Shown piece after piece: positions 22,301 to 32,199 of a stretch of DNA of 64,000 nt. Below the pieces are notes generated by a model. It was not told where the DNA came from, made no database searches, and saw only the letters and a list, made by a program, of their open reading frames with translations. Every line of letters begins with the position of its first letter. Position 1 is the stretch's first letter. Both the position numbers and the translations under genes were made by a program. Where the stretch lies: contig WFMF01000116.1 of NCBI GenBank assembly GCA_011033025.1, forward strand, positions 124,001 through 188,000, given 5' to 3'. The stretch comes from Beroe forskalii. Lineage: Eukaryota > Ctenophora > Nuda > Beroida > Beroidae.

Positions 22301-25300
22301 TGAATTCATGCCAATCTTAGGCGAGGCTAAATTATACTTTCTTGGTTTTGCTCCTTAGCAAACGGATACAAGAATGATGCTGATTAAGTAATTATGTTAA
22401 ATACGTTGGCAAATGATAAAGACCAATAAAGCATAATCTAGCGGTGGTTTTTGTCTTGAATTCAATGATCTATTCAAGATATCAAGAGCAATTCAATGAT
22501 TTACACTGATTCACATGCTTTTGTTAGGCTGGTTTAATCAAATTATCTCACGATCGCTAGTAAAACACGTGTTGAGGTATGTCGACTCAGTGCTCAGTGC
22601 TCGTATTGTGATTTACAAGGTGTGAATATGTCAGTAAAGAAGTCAAGACGAGTTCTCTCGTCAAATTTCCATAGCAAATAAAAAGGATATTATTTTGAAT
22701 TTTACACTTTGAAAAACACAGACATTTAGACATTCGGAGGTTCATCACGACTATAATACAGTATCTTCCAACTTTCTGAGTAAGACCCCAACTAATTTCT
22801 ACTTTCACGATTACTGAATTAACGTTGTAATATTAAAGTAATGGCTTCTTCACAGTGCATCTTATTACGTTATCAAACTTCTGCCTTCACAGAGTTAAAC
22901 TTTTTCCGAGCCTCAGCGTTCCAGTTTTGCCAAGAAGAAAGGTTGCAGTAGCAAAGACTCAAAGAGTTAAAGAGACTACCTAGACTCGAAGTCCTTGAGA
23001 CCTTGACCTAAGGCGATTGTCCGTCTTAGAAATTTAAAATTTTAAGGTTTTTAGGGCGAAAGCTCACCACAGAACTCCCTTCACTCGTCCAGGCTGCATG
23101 GAGTAGAAGGTAAGAGGCCCGGGTTAAACAAAACGCTAAACCGTCTGGAGTACGAGACTTAGAACGGGTTATGATACACACTTCATGCTTACTCCTAATC
23201 TCCTATTATAATACTTTGGATTTAATTTCATATTCGGCAAGGATTATTACACTCGCATTATCTCATTATGTCTGACAGAATAGTTGGGTTATAATATATT
23301 GGCGAGCCTAATGTATACCTACTTTTCTTTAAATATATCATCCAAATTTATAGAGACCAGTAATTTTCTGATCAGCAACTCAGCAAATAATACGTGAACT
23401 CATTCTCTCATTGCTCGTTTGTCAAGTGGAAACTAGAAGGCTGGATGAAGTCTCACGATAAATCGTACTTGACAGCTCACTAAAAGGTATAAGGACGTTA
23501 ATTTCCACGCTAATAATTCCCCATTCTGAATCATGATAATGTCGTCACTGTTAACCGACAGTGCACCCACAAAGAGGTGTCACAGCGGTACTAGCACGGA
23601 ATGATTGCCATTGACCAATCAGGACGCGAGTTTACCGTCAACTCGCACGCCGATTGGTCCATGCCAAGGGGAACTTGCACAGAATGATAATATGGAAATT
23701 AATAAAAGGTATGTTTAAAAGAATAGGCGCTGAAACTGTTAGCAGTAAATGTTGTGGCAATTAAACGTAACCTTCCAGTCTGTACGCGGGAATTAGCCAG
23801 GAAAAAAAGTAATTTGGTCGCACAATTCTCTAACATTAATTTGGAGGGTTGTGTGGAATTTCCAGTATATTAGAATATATTAATTATTACTTGATTTAAG
23901 TAAATATATCGCTTGTATTTAAACTTCTTAAATTGGAACTTTTGAAATTTTATGGATCATGAAATACCAGGAGTATTTAGTAGTGTTCCTGGTTTGTTCC
24001 AATGACGTATAGTTAAAGATTATGATTCCAGTAACTGTATGCTAGGTTGGTAGAACATAATATGTTCTCCATGGCCATTTACAACGAATTTACATCCTAA
24101 GATATTTATATTTAATCATTTACAACTACTTCTTAATAAGTCAGGTATGTTATTCCCATAATCCCATATTCCTCTCATTAACGGAACACTAGAATATCTG
24201 TACTTTACTGCTGATTGAACTCAGTAACTCAAGAAATCAGTATTCAATAATGCATCAATTTAGCGTCAGTCATAAGTACCAACATATGTCAGGGATGATA
24301 GCTCTCTTGATAGAAGAGATCTTTTCATAAATTCAGTTGCAAATCCACGCGATTTTAAAGGGTTAAAGCATAATCGAATATCCTCCTAATCGTAATCAAA
24401 ATTTAAGAATTTGAATTAAAAGTCTGATATATATGAGCAAATGATTATGAAAACTTCAACAAAACAAGAGCTGTATTTTCCAGGAACTCACTCTGAAGTA
24501 GCAGAAACACACCATTCCTGTGAAAAGTAGAACAACAAGAGCTCCTGACACTATCAGAACCAGCCTGAAACGGGAGAGAGTGATTAGTGACTGGAACACT
24601 ATCAGAATCATAGTTAAAGTAGTAGAATAGTCCAGTCAGTCGTCATTTAGAAACGGTTGAGGGTTAATTGACGAACGGTTATTCGTCAACTGTTTTCTTT
24701 TTAAGTATTTTCCGAGCGCCCTGATTAGCAGAATGTTTTCAAGTTCAGGGCTTAGTAATGAGGGATCATTACTTCATTAGAACTTTAGAACGAGATAATT
24801 CTACGCCTGAAAATATCTTGCCATTATAATATTGTGTAAGCAGTAACCTCCTAGATTTATTTGCTCGGAATGCAAACCTAACTATTAAGCTATTCAATCA
24901 CAATCTTCATTTCTCGATCTTCGCTTCTCGATTGCTCTAATTTAGCATCATGGATGTTATCTGATATGATTACTACAAAGAGATGATCATTTAGAATTTA
25001 TTGATGCTTTAATGAAAGACGAATCACGAACCAGACCAATGAAGTATGAACTATTTCTAATTTCATAAGTTCGTGTGCTCAAATTCTCCGCCCATATCGA
25101 AGTAATTGTGATGGTTATTTGGTTGGTAATTGACTAGGGAGGGTGTAATTGGGTAGTAATTGGGTAATTAATTCGGGTAGTATACGTCACAACCAAAATC
25201 CTATCCCCCAAGTCCATAGCAGTTACTAATTCCCAGGCAAGCACTACTTCGCCGTAAGCCGAAACAGTAGTACTTGAGGAGTTTAGGCTACTGCTCTACT

Positions 25301-27478
25301 GTTGGTAAATTCGGAGGAATCATATGTTCGGATAATATTAACTACTATAGTAGTATCTTGAGCCGTGTGTGTGTAATTGTATACAATAAAGCAATAATAT
25401 AACGTACTGTAGGATATTATATACGCTTAGAGCATGGCTGGGAATGCGCTAATAGAAATTATTGCACGAGGCGTAGACGAGTGCAATAATTTGTATTGTC
25501 GCACGAGGAGCAGGCCGAGTGCGACAATACCAAATTATTGCACGAGGCGAAGCCGAGTGCAATAATTTTATTAGCGTCATGACCATTTGCCATGCTCTTA
25601 GTGTATTAGCCAATGTGAGGAGTGCAATATTACTTATTATTGCACGCCTACAAGTACCCTCAAAATTGGCTAATAGTAGTAGGTACACTCACTTTGTACT
25701 AGTAAAGTTGTACCTTAGTTATAACAGAGTTAAAATAGATACCATTTTATGGAATACAGTATGGACTATGGAGTATGGACTCATGAAATTATGGAGCTGG
25801 AGCAATACCTTCCTGGAAATTAAAGTAGTGAATTTACAAGTCACTAGGTATTACCTACCTAGTACCTTTAGCTTTTTTTTTGGAATTTCTTTATAGCCAA
25901 GTTTGCATATACATTCAACCATATCGATCCAAGTTAAATCAATCCAAGTTGAATATTGCAAACTATGCATTGCTTTTTTAAGTTTTTATAAGTTTTCTAT
26001 CATTTCCCTGACAATTCAAAGATCTAATTTGAATAATGTGAATGATGCTAATAATAGTATTATTATTCTTGTAGAGCAATCAAAGAATTAAGTTTACATA
26101 GTCATCCCAAAGGCCAAATCATAATATTATGATAATGCTCAGAATCAAAATCAGTTCTATGAATGAGCAGTGAGCACTAATCATTGGATGAAGGAACTAT
26201 TTTGGCATTTTCTTCGTAAAGAGAGCAATGAATTATTGATGAACAAAAAGGGGGGTTAAGTACCAATAGTTCGTTACATGCAGACAGGCATACTGAGTGA
26301 TCTAGGTCTGAATACATAATTAAGTATCTACACAAACGGCAATTGTTATGGCATATGCACAATTACACACATCGATCACCAAAAACGTCATTTTGACATA
26401 CAGACACAGGCACATCATACCGGATCATACCCGGACAGAATGTATGCCTACACAGATATACCTACACACGATACATACATAATACACATCACACACCAGA
26501 CACAGACATAGAAACCATACTAAAACAAACCAAACACGTGACACACCAAAGCACCAAACACAGACCATACGTCCGTACACAGACACACACACCCGTACAA
26601 ACCTACATGCATATTGCATACACACCGGACAATTAGATGCTATAATTCAGAATTAACGGTATATGTCATCGCTGTGGGTCATGTCAATTGTTCGTATAAT
26701 TTCGGAGAGAAAAGCACAGCTCTCAGTTGTATGTTGTACTAATATTCACATACCTGCCTCCAGCTCAATGACCTTGTGAAACCCGGTATTATTATGCCAT
26801 TAGACAACCATACAACAACAAGTCAACATCGTGATGTTGCTTCAATTTCCCTGCTCTCAACTTCTCCTTCTCCCTCTCTGTATTTCCGTGTCTACCCAAC
26901 TTAACAAACATACACAAGTCTGTAGTCCCAAAATTAAAATACGTATCGATTTCCTAATTTCTAGCACTAATTATTATATTATATGTTCACGTAAATGAGT
27001 GCGGTCGGCTCAATTCTCCAATTTGAACGAACAAAATAGATTTAAGAGGGGGATTTATCTTTAATTATACAATATTTATTTCAGCAGTAGCATAATATTT
27101 ATTTGAATTTAAAGAGAAATAAATACTAGGAATTAGAGTGCGCATGTGAAATCATTTCGAGAATTCAGCGTGGGCACAAATTGCTGCCATTTTTCATGAA
27201 TTTTTTAAGAATTAAGTACCAGACTAACCAATATAATTCTCAGACACGATAATCTGGTTACCTCAACTCTCAGGCTTTCTAACTTTATCACAACAGATCA
27301 CAGTGCAATTTCAAATTGTCCCTGGATCCTTCACAGCCAATAAAAGAACAAATCAAATTGTAAATTCCCTGAGTAGTGATTCTTCTGCCACGCGATGCTA
27401 TCAACTTATTAACAGACCATGGAGATCAGAGAAATACCTGTGCCACGTGGTGTACCGGCACTTGGAGGATTGGAACAT
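7217..27478 (-). CDS. Small single-pass membrane protein with PTAP and PPxY tail, five exons
   Basis: Exons (minus) 27438-27478, 24492-24564, 21768-21797, 7691-7732 and 7217-7393 join in frame to 363 nt, 120 residues. Order: a short N-terminal segment (about 1-14, one Cys); one transmembrane helix (about 15-38, starting LVLIVSGALVVLLFTGMVCF); a basic stop-transfer segment KQRKIRKRQR; then a tail with EARCLTHSQAEAEE, PTAP and PPPYEDI. PTAP motifs bind TSG101 (ESCRT-I) and PPxY motifs bind WW domains of NEDD4-type ligases, so a role in endosomal sorting or ubiquitination is inferred. The layout recalls WBP1/VOPP1 or Shisa-type proteins, but I cannot show homology. Splice sites are canonical (for example AGA/GTGAGT and TTTCAG) and phases agree. 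An upstream exon with signal peptide or Cys-rich ectodomain may be missing; the first exon is the weakest. The 14-kb intron contains a Helitron. Confidence 0.6.
7733..10337. other. Intron sequence, no further exon supported
   Basis: This lies inside the 14-kb intron of the membrane-protein gene. A strong minus-strand donor (CTT/GTAAGT, near 8248) follows a short open stretch, but no phase-compatible acceptor could be paired with it. The frame at 7712-8107 overlaps real minus-strand exon sequence in another frame. I see nothing else apart from a GATC/GCGC microrepeat at about 7966-7985. Confidence 0.4.
10480..10925. repeat. Subterminal minisatellite of the Helitron (about 120-130 bp unit)
   Basis: There are nearly four units, each containing TTTTGAAAAAATTCGAAAG, a GGGCGTGGCC box, a TCAGGGTGACCCAATA box and CTCAAAATTTTTATTCATCA. 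Five units of the same repeat lie inverted at 63180-63720, just inside the other Helitron end. Confidence 0.9.
11555..12440. repeat. 143-bp tandem satellite, six units
   Basis: Unit starts (CTTAATT followed by TTAATTGGCCAATTA) fall at 11555, 11698, 11841, 11984, 12127, 12270 and 12411. The spacing is exactly 143 bp except the last (141). Each unit carries TACCGGTTG, TTATCGC and ATGATAGCG. The units are diverged, so the array is not new. It is absent from the second Helitron copy at 63 kb. Confidence 0.95.
12481..13087. mobile_element. MITE with long terminal inverted repeats (about 125 bp)
   Basis: The stretch from GGATAGCCAAAAACAATTG at 12485 to about 12608 is repeated almost perfectly in inverse orientation at about 12955-13083, ending CAATTGTTTTTGGCTATCC. 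The ends are flanked by ATAT on both sides, a palindrome that may include the target duplication. The interior has no ORF. It is nested within the Helitron and beside the 143-bp satellite. Confidence 0.92.
13624..15161 (-). pseudogene. Helitron DUF6570-domain ORF, broken
   Basis: Reading down from 15161: a 227-codon frame with a CISCDKL cysteine pair and a second pair, CSSC, then MPRISV and a stop. The frame resumes from 14463 as ANGMDTGSSPDCITELSLLE, shifts again near 14240, and continues with VWQKIVRVDKIHAALTWLKE then NNPLYINITIP. The order Cys pair, P-x-ISVANGM, LLES, and a late WLKENNPLY is the DUF6570 signature as I know it from Helitron proteins. After 14090 the chain turns acidic and Ser/Asp/Gly-rich and shifts frame near 13790, with its stop near 13624. 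The first break is an 8-bp duplication. No HUH or helicase part follows. I am confident of the domain, less of its exact limits. Confidence 0.75.
15201..18760. other. Intron/unique sequence, no gene recognised
   Basis: This is AT-rich sequence, still within the long intron of the membrane-protein gene. A GC-richer patch lies at 16795-16875 and CCAAT-like boxes occur near 15660 (ATTGGTCC) beside TCACGTGATTA. The frames at 17861-18043, 18038-18250 and 18347-18553 have no domain and no splice support. Confidence 0.4.
18770..18995 (+). mobile_element. Probable retroposon 3' tail ending in (AATAC)n
   Basis: A GC-richer block ends in GGGGAACCT and then five units of AATAC (about 18968-18993). Short tandem tails of this kind end many CR1/RTE-type LINEs and their SINE partners. 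No coding part is present, so the assignment is tentative. Confidence 0.45.
18996..21092. other. Intron sequence without recognisable gene
   Basis: This is mixed unique AT-rich sequence. Near 19910-19990 a short motif, TCTGACACCAC/TTTGACACCAC, recurs a few times. The frames around 20454-20768 are shadows of each other on both strands and carry no domain. Confidence 0.35.
21093..21345. repeat. 17-bp minisatellite (ACACTTCCAAGCACATT)
   Basis: About thirteen imperfect units of CTTCCAAGCACATTACA run from 21105 to 21330, with looser relatives (CTTTGGAACA, TTCGAAGCA) up to 21485. Any open frame here comes from the repeat. Confidence 0.95.
21798..23550. other. Intron sequence, nothing recognised
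   Basis: This lies between the basic exon (21768-21797) and the transmembrane exon. It holds no ORF with a domain. The GC-richer stretch 22910-23170 has no splice-supported frame. Confidence 0.35.
23575..23690. promoter_or_regulatory. Palindromic pair of CCAAT boxes
   Basis: GACCAATC (23615-23622) and GATTGGTC (about 23653-23660) face each other across CGCGAGT and ACTCGC. Together they make an inverted repeat of about 45 bp around TTACCGTCA. This could be a promoter or enhancer core with two inverted CCAAT boxes, or a MITE core; it lies in an intron. Confidence 0.35.
24492..24564 (-). CDS. Transmembrane-helix exon
   Basis: This 73-nt exon lies between CCGTTTCAG and AGA/GTGAGT. Its only sensible frame is a 20-24 residue hydrophobic helix ending in Tyr-Phe-Arg. 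It leaves in phase 0, which matches the 30-nt exon 21768-21797 encoding ten mostly basic residues, as expected just after a membrane helix. Confidence 0.65.
25455..25665. repeat. Cluster of hairpin repeats (TTGCACGAGGCG..CGAGTGCAA)
   Basis: Three hairpins stand in a row. ATTATTGCAC pairs with GTGCAATAAT around GAGGCGTAGACGA (about 25458-25490). TTGTCGCAC pairs with GTGCGACAA (about 25497-25528). ATTATTGCAC pairs with GTGCAATAAT again around GAGGCGAAGCCGA (about 25533-25565). An extra half-site pair follows at 25620-25647. The second hairpin has matching changes in both arms (ATTG to GTCG), so pairing was kept. Confidence 0.85.
25700..27437. other. Intron sequence with CA-rich low complexity
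   Basis: 26390-26635 is rich in ACACA/CATAC on the plus strand, and the minus frame through it (26425-26625) is Cys/Val-rich by composition only. The rest is unique AT-rich sequence. Confidence 0.4.
27438..27478 (-). CDS. Possible first coding exon of the membrane-protein gene
   Basis: An in-frame ATG at 27478 gives 13 codons and two bases before CACAG/GTATTT, the phase the transmembrane exon needs. It reads MFQSSKCRYTTWHR into the helix. The frame stays open for seven codons upstream of the ATG, so the exon may start earlier. This is the least certain exon of that gene. Confidence 0.4.
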
Positions 27479-28821
27479 TATGATCAGAAATAAGAAGCTC
27501 TACTTAATTCCTCGGATTGGGAATCTCTCAGAGCTTCTTTTGAGGCTCATTTGACAGCATGAAGTCCTGCAAACCTCCAGCTACAATTACTACCTGCAAT
27601 AGCTAATACGTGTAGGAAGTCGTTGGTATTTACTACTTTACTATATTCAACAAGTTCTCTTCCAGTAATTCTCGTACACTGAGCTGTTGATCAAACACGA
27701 AGAAAGACGTGTTAGGGTGTGTTATGTTAACTAAACCTGATAATCAGTGGGTACTTTGAACTTAATGAACGTAATATTAGTAAAAAGGAAGATATCATTC
27801 TCCTTATAACATGTCGAGTAGCTCATGTTCATTACTAGAGTACTAGATATCTCCCTTGTCACTGTTAACCTTGTCCTAATTGTACCCTCACATATACCAG
27901 TGTGTCATCACTTGTGTGTTCACTAATTCTCTAAATTTCACCAATAATTAACCTCCTCCCTTGGCTCCAGCCTCAGCTCAAGGCGGAATTGTTTGTCGGC
28001 AGCAACCTACATAATTTCATGTGTGTCACCAAGAGCAAACACGCTTTATGATAGGCCACTTAGAGGGTTTTTGATTGCCCCGCATCCGGTCTAAGGGGAA
28101 ATGTCAGTTGAAGTGCTATTTATAGTTATCTGTCAATTATTCAGGAACGTGGTATCGTAATGCACTGACTTTACTCAGAGAATGTAAGATTGTATCTAAT
28201 TTTAGGTTTTTGACATCTTATTACCTACCAACTACCAACCACAATAAATGACTGATATTTCCATATAAATTTTGTGTGTATTAAACACATAACTCATACT
28301 AAATTGATAACCCATCAATTTGAAAGTTCATACGGTAATATGGTTATAGATTTATGCAACCGAGTAAAATATAATGCTGCTGTTTGCCGGTTTACCAAAT
28401 TGCCGAATGTCGTTTGTTCCATTAAATTTGAGTATGGAAAGCAGCCGACAATGCTCTCACTGTTTAAATAGCGCTGATCCAGAGAAATCAGTGACTCTAT
28501 TTTGGGAGATTATACCAAAAGCGAATGCAACATAAAAGCCCTTTTATGAAACGCTTGACAACTCTACACATTATAGAGGCATCAAAGAAATGATCAGGAC
28601 ATATATGGAAATTAGCAGATTCTTCATTTCACAATACAGTAGACTGTTTTAATGGTAAGTTGGTGGAGCACTGGATGACAATCAATGGTTAAATGAAATT
28701 ACACTAACATTGTAAACGGTCAAATGACCATTCTCAATGACTGCAGTGGAAAGCATTAACGACTGTGTAAAGTTACAGCTGACTATTGTCATATTGTCTC
28801 TAAGGCATCAACAGCCAACAA
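27479..28821. other. Spacer without recognised gene
   Basis: This is AT-rich. The frame 27303-27554 (+) is the opposite strand of the exon at 27438-27478 and beyond. I see no domain and no repeat. Confidence 0.35.
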
Positions 28822-28986
28822 GGGATCGTTCACATATTACGTAATCAATTTTTGGCCTATTTGAACCCCCCTCCCCCTCGTAATCAAATTTACAGTAGTT
28901 GTATTTGTTACAATAACATGTAATGTAATCATTCGGAATCCCCTCCCCCCCCCCTCTAGGTGATTACGTAATATGTGAACGATCCC
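28822..28986. mobile_element. Short palindromic MITE (165 bp)
   Basis: The ends are inverse copies: GGGATCGTTCACATATTACG at 28822 and its complement ending GATCCC at 28986. The termini match for about 26 bp and C-rich stretches lie inside. CAA flanks both ends, a possible 3-bp target duplication. There is no ORF. Confidence 0.9.
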
Positions 28987-29201
28987 CAACCAATTGCGAT
29001 TACCAAGGTTAATTTATACAAATTGGAAGGGTAAAGAAAGGAAAACTGAATGTTTGAATCTTAACTTTACATGGTTATACACTGTAAAATTCATTATTTC
29101 ACAAGTATATCATCTAGTCGATTAGAATTGGAGAAAAGTTCTTAATATGTTTATAGTCAAAGGAAATTAGAGCAATAGAATTAATGATCATTTTCACATA
29201 C

Positions 29202-29439
29202 TTGATAGGTACAGGTGTTTCGAGTATACTCTTCTCTGCTGAGCAGCAGTTGAACCATTCCCCACTGACACCACTACAGCACACTTTCCAGTCGTCACAA
29301 CTGGAACATCAAGCATTAACTTCATAAGTTGCTTTGTTGAATTCTGTTCTACTTTAAATGAGTCTCCCACGAGTAATAGATTACAACTAAATCTATGTAA
29401 GCACTCAGCAATCATACAGTACAGGACCTGAGTCCTGCA
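29202..29439 (-). CDS. Candidate internal exon, unknown gene (possibly TUT-like continuation)
   Basis: An open frame runs from a good acceptor (CTACCTGCAG at 29440) to ATCAA/GTATGT at 29201. It includes MIAECLHRF, LLLVGDSF and DVPVVTTGKCAVVVSVGNG. With the alternative acceptor six bases in (exon 29202-29433) its phase fits the exit phase of the TUT-like exon at 39751, and strand and order also fit. The phase match alone has a one-in-three chance. Similarity to the uridylyltransferase fold here is weak, so it may belong to another gene. Confidence 0.4.
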
Positions 29440-30303
29440 CTGCAGGTAGAGATAATAATTCATAGTTTCATATGCATGCATATGCACATTTGTTACTTAG
29501 AAACTTAGAGCTTGATCAATCATGGTTTAGTGGAATGTAAATTCATCATTATTGTTAATTAATATTGTTAAATTATTAATGTATTCATAATTAATTTGGA
29601 ATGTCATTTCAATGTAAGACATATTTCAAAACTCTGAACTTGTGATGATGAACTCACTAGTATGTCTCTTTTCTCCCGAATGCATCCTTGTAATTACTTG
29701 TGCAGGTCTGATATCCATCAATTACCTGAAGGAAAACAAACTCATTAACAAACCCTTATTCAAAACTACAGAAAACATTCGAATTATTTACAAAATATGA
29801 CACTTACTGTGGCTGAAAGGTTTTTGAGGCCTTCAAAGATCTAATCCTCAAATTCTAACAGTACTGGTTTTGGAAGATATAATACATCTGCAGTAAATAA
29901 CATGAAATATGGAATGATTTAATTGGGTAACTTTTATAGTCTTGTATGTGACTTTTTGTCAAAAATTTACAAAGATGTTTATTTGATTTATAATATTCTT
30001 CTTTATAATATCACGGATGGTTTGAAAAATGGAAAACTAATGGAAAGTAATGAAAATTGTTCATTATTGAATTATTATTGAACATATACAACTCACATCA
30101 TAAAGAAAAGTTAAAATACAGATAAGGAGGATTTCCATATCCAGCTGCTGTGATTGTCTACATCTTGAATGATTGCTAGAAAATGTAACTAGTAAGAAAA
30201 GTTTAAGTTAAACCACAACCTTTATTTACAAGGCTAAGCAGTTTCTATTCCAACAGCCATATAGCCAATGGCAGGAATCAAAGCATAATATAAGTAGGTA
30301 TAA
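29440..30303. other. AT-rich spacer left of the inverted repeat
   Basis: No gene is recognised. A minus-strand segment near 29700-29730 has both splice-like ends (CCTTCAG and ACAA/GTAATT), but its phases fit neither neighbour. Confidence 0.35.
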
Positions 30304-30562
30304 CTTACACCCTTGTTCCATATTGATATATTCGACTAGGATATTCGAGTCGAATATTCGACCTTGAAAAAATCCCAGAGACGCTCTGGGCTCCATATGC
30401 ATATTTTCCAGTTGAACTTTTGGCACGCAGGGTGAATCGTAATTCAATTTTGAAAGACGACACGGCTGCAGAATGATACTCGATGGGCGAGCACATCATA
30501 ATATATTGTACATATTGTAATAGGGTAATAGAGTAATAGTATAATGACTTATATGTACACAC

Positions 30563-30820
30563 TTGCATCATACACGCAATATGGTTGATGGTGTTCAACT
30601 TCTGATCCGAAACTGGAAAGATCAGAGCGAAAAGGGAATGAATGCGATTGAAATTATCATTTTTCTTGGGGTCCTTGTGATGTATAGGCTAGAAGGAGTA
30701 CCAGCATTCCTTATTTTGTATCGTGAACATTACAAATTGATGCCAACGTGTTTTGATAGCATTGATAGCTATAATTTCAATCTAATCAGATATTCCTTAG
30801 CTCAATTGTCACTCAATTAG
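30563..30820 (+). CDS. Short ORF of the unclassified repeat, 85 codons (copy A)
   Basis: It codes for a peptide with a hydrophobic middle (IEIIIFLGVLV). Its counterpart in copy B has one extra Met codon and three substitutions and keeps the frame. No family is recognised. It may be a remnant exon of the element's protein or chance. I see no splice sites I would defend. Confidence 0.25.
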   Translation: MHHTRNMVDGVQLLIRNWKDQSEKGMNAIEIIIFLGVLVMYRLEGVPAFLILYREHYKLMPTCFDSIDSYNFNLIRYSLAQLSLN

Positions 30821-31029
30821 ACTGTTTTGTTAATGAATTGGCCGATGTAATGAACGATGAACGATGCCATAAAACATGACCGGGAGAAACCGTCTAGTCA
30901 GAAGTGAAAGATGATCGAAGGATGGAATATCATGACAGCAGCTGATGCCAATGGGGGTGGCAAGTTTAGTATACCGGACAATGGGGGAGCCAAAATGCCT
31001 CCCCTTAATCTTGGTAAACATCATTACAG

Positions 31030-31568
31030 AGTTAACCATACCCAGGCTCGCCCTACACTTGGGCTAACCTCTAATCACGGGCTCCCCTATACACCGCTCC
31101 CATTAATCTTGGGAGTACTCACTTCCCTTGGTCTCACCCCTAAACAAGGGATGGCCCATACCAAACTCGCCCTTATCCTGGGCTATACCGCATATGGCTC
31201 CCCCCTACCTTGGGCTTCTGGAATGCCTTGGGCTAACCCCCAAACGCGGGATCGAGCCTACCAGACCAACCCTTATCCTGGCCTATATCGCATATGGCTC
31301 CACCCTACCTTGGGTTTCTGAAATGCCTTGGGCTAACCCGATCCCCTTAATCTTTGGCGTACCCACTTCCCTTGGGCTAACTCCCAAACACGGGATCCAC
31401 CATACCAGACTCGCCCTTATCCTGGGATATACCGCATATGGCTCCACCCTACCTTCTTACCTTGGGCTTCTGCAATGCCTTGGGCTAACCCCCAAACACG
31501 GGATCCGCCATACCAAACCAACCCTTATCCTGGGCTATTCTGCTTATGGCTCCACCCTATCTGGGGCT
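31030..31568. repeat. Long-unit tandem repeat (about 100-145 bp) in copy A
   Basis: Four to five imperfect units contain CTTGGGCTAACCCCCAAACA, GGGATCC, CTTATCCTGGGCTATACCGC and ATATGGCTCCACCCTACC. Part of one more unit resumes at 32077 after the nested insert. The overlapping proline-rich open frames are repeat artefacts. Confidence 0.9.
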
Positions 31569-32076
31569 AGATAGGAAGTCAGATCAAGTGGTCTAGCCAG
31601 CCCTTGGTGCAATTTTATTTGTTAATGCTTGTTACCTTTCGCCAAAGGTAAGAGTGTTTTTTAACACTCGAGTGTCCTAGTAGAGTTCGAACGGCACATG
31701 AAGAGAGTGTTTCTAAACACTCGTGCGAAGTAGAGTTCGAAAAGCATATTTCATGCCCCCGACAAGCCTTCTGAACCGGTACTCAATTCTTTTCAGAGCT
31801 AGCTAGTACTTTGGAATTCAACCTTTTAGTTTTGGTTTTTTTGTTTGTTAAATCGTTAGTTAAACAGATGCTATGTCAGTGATGGCATAGACGGTTTAGT
31901 ATTATCATGGACGCTAACTAAGCTTACCGGGTCCCATCTGTTCTTGTCCATACTTTCGGCATTCATAGTTTCCTGACTTTAAGGCCATTGTACGTAAGCG
32001 TTATGCAATGATGATTTGATATTGAGTTAGAGATCGTAGGTCCAGTCCCCGGCCAAATTATTCACTATCTGGGGCT
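31557..32076. mobile_element. 496-bp SINE-like insertion with 12-bp target duplication
   Basis: CTATCTGGGGCT occurs at 31557-31568 and again at 32065-32076, and copy B has the site once, uninterrupted. A 12-bp duplication fits target-primed insertion. The insert has no ORF. A stretch near 32035 (GTAGGTCCAGTCCCCGGCC) looks somewhat like a pol III B box, and a pair of related segments with GTAGAGTTCGAA lies near 31680-31740. Confidence 0.8.
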
Positions 32077-32199
32077 TCTACAATGCCTTGGGCTAACCCC
32101 CAAACACGGGATCCACCATACCAGACCAACCATTATCCTGGGCTATACCGCGTATGGCTCCACCCTACCTTGGGCTCCCCCTCGCTTTAAATATGGGCT

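Noticed and set aside
26425..26625. Cys/Val-rich minus frame that resembles a small secreted peptide
   Set aside because: Low-complexity CA/TG-rich DNA; no signal-peptide logic or splice sites.
26752..26775. Minus-strand exon ending at GGCAG/GTATGT as the part before the transmembrane exon
   Set aside because: In the phase required by the next exon it contains a stop.
29705..29732. 28-nt microexon between CCTTCAG and ACAA/GTAATT
   Set aside because: Its only open phase fits neither the TUT-like exon before it nor the candidate exon after it.
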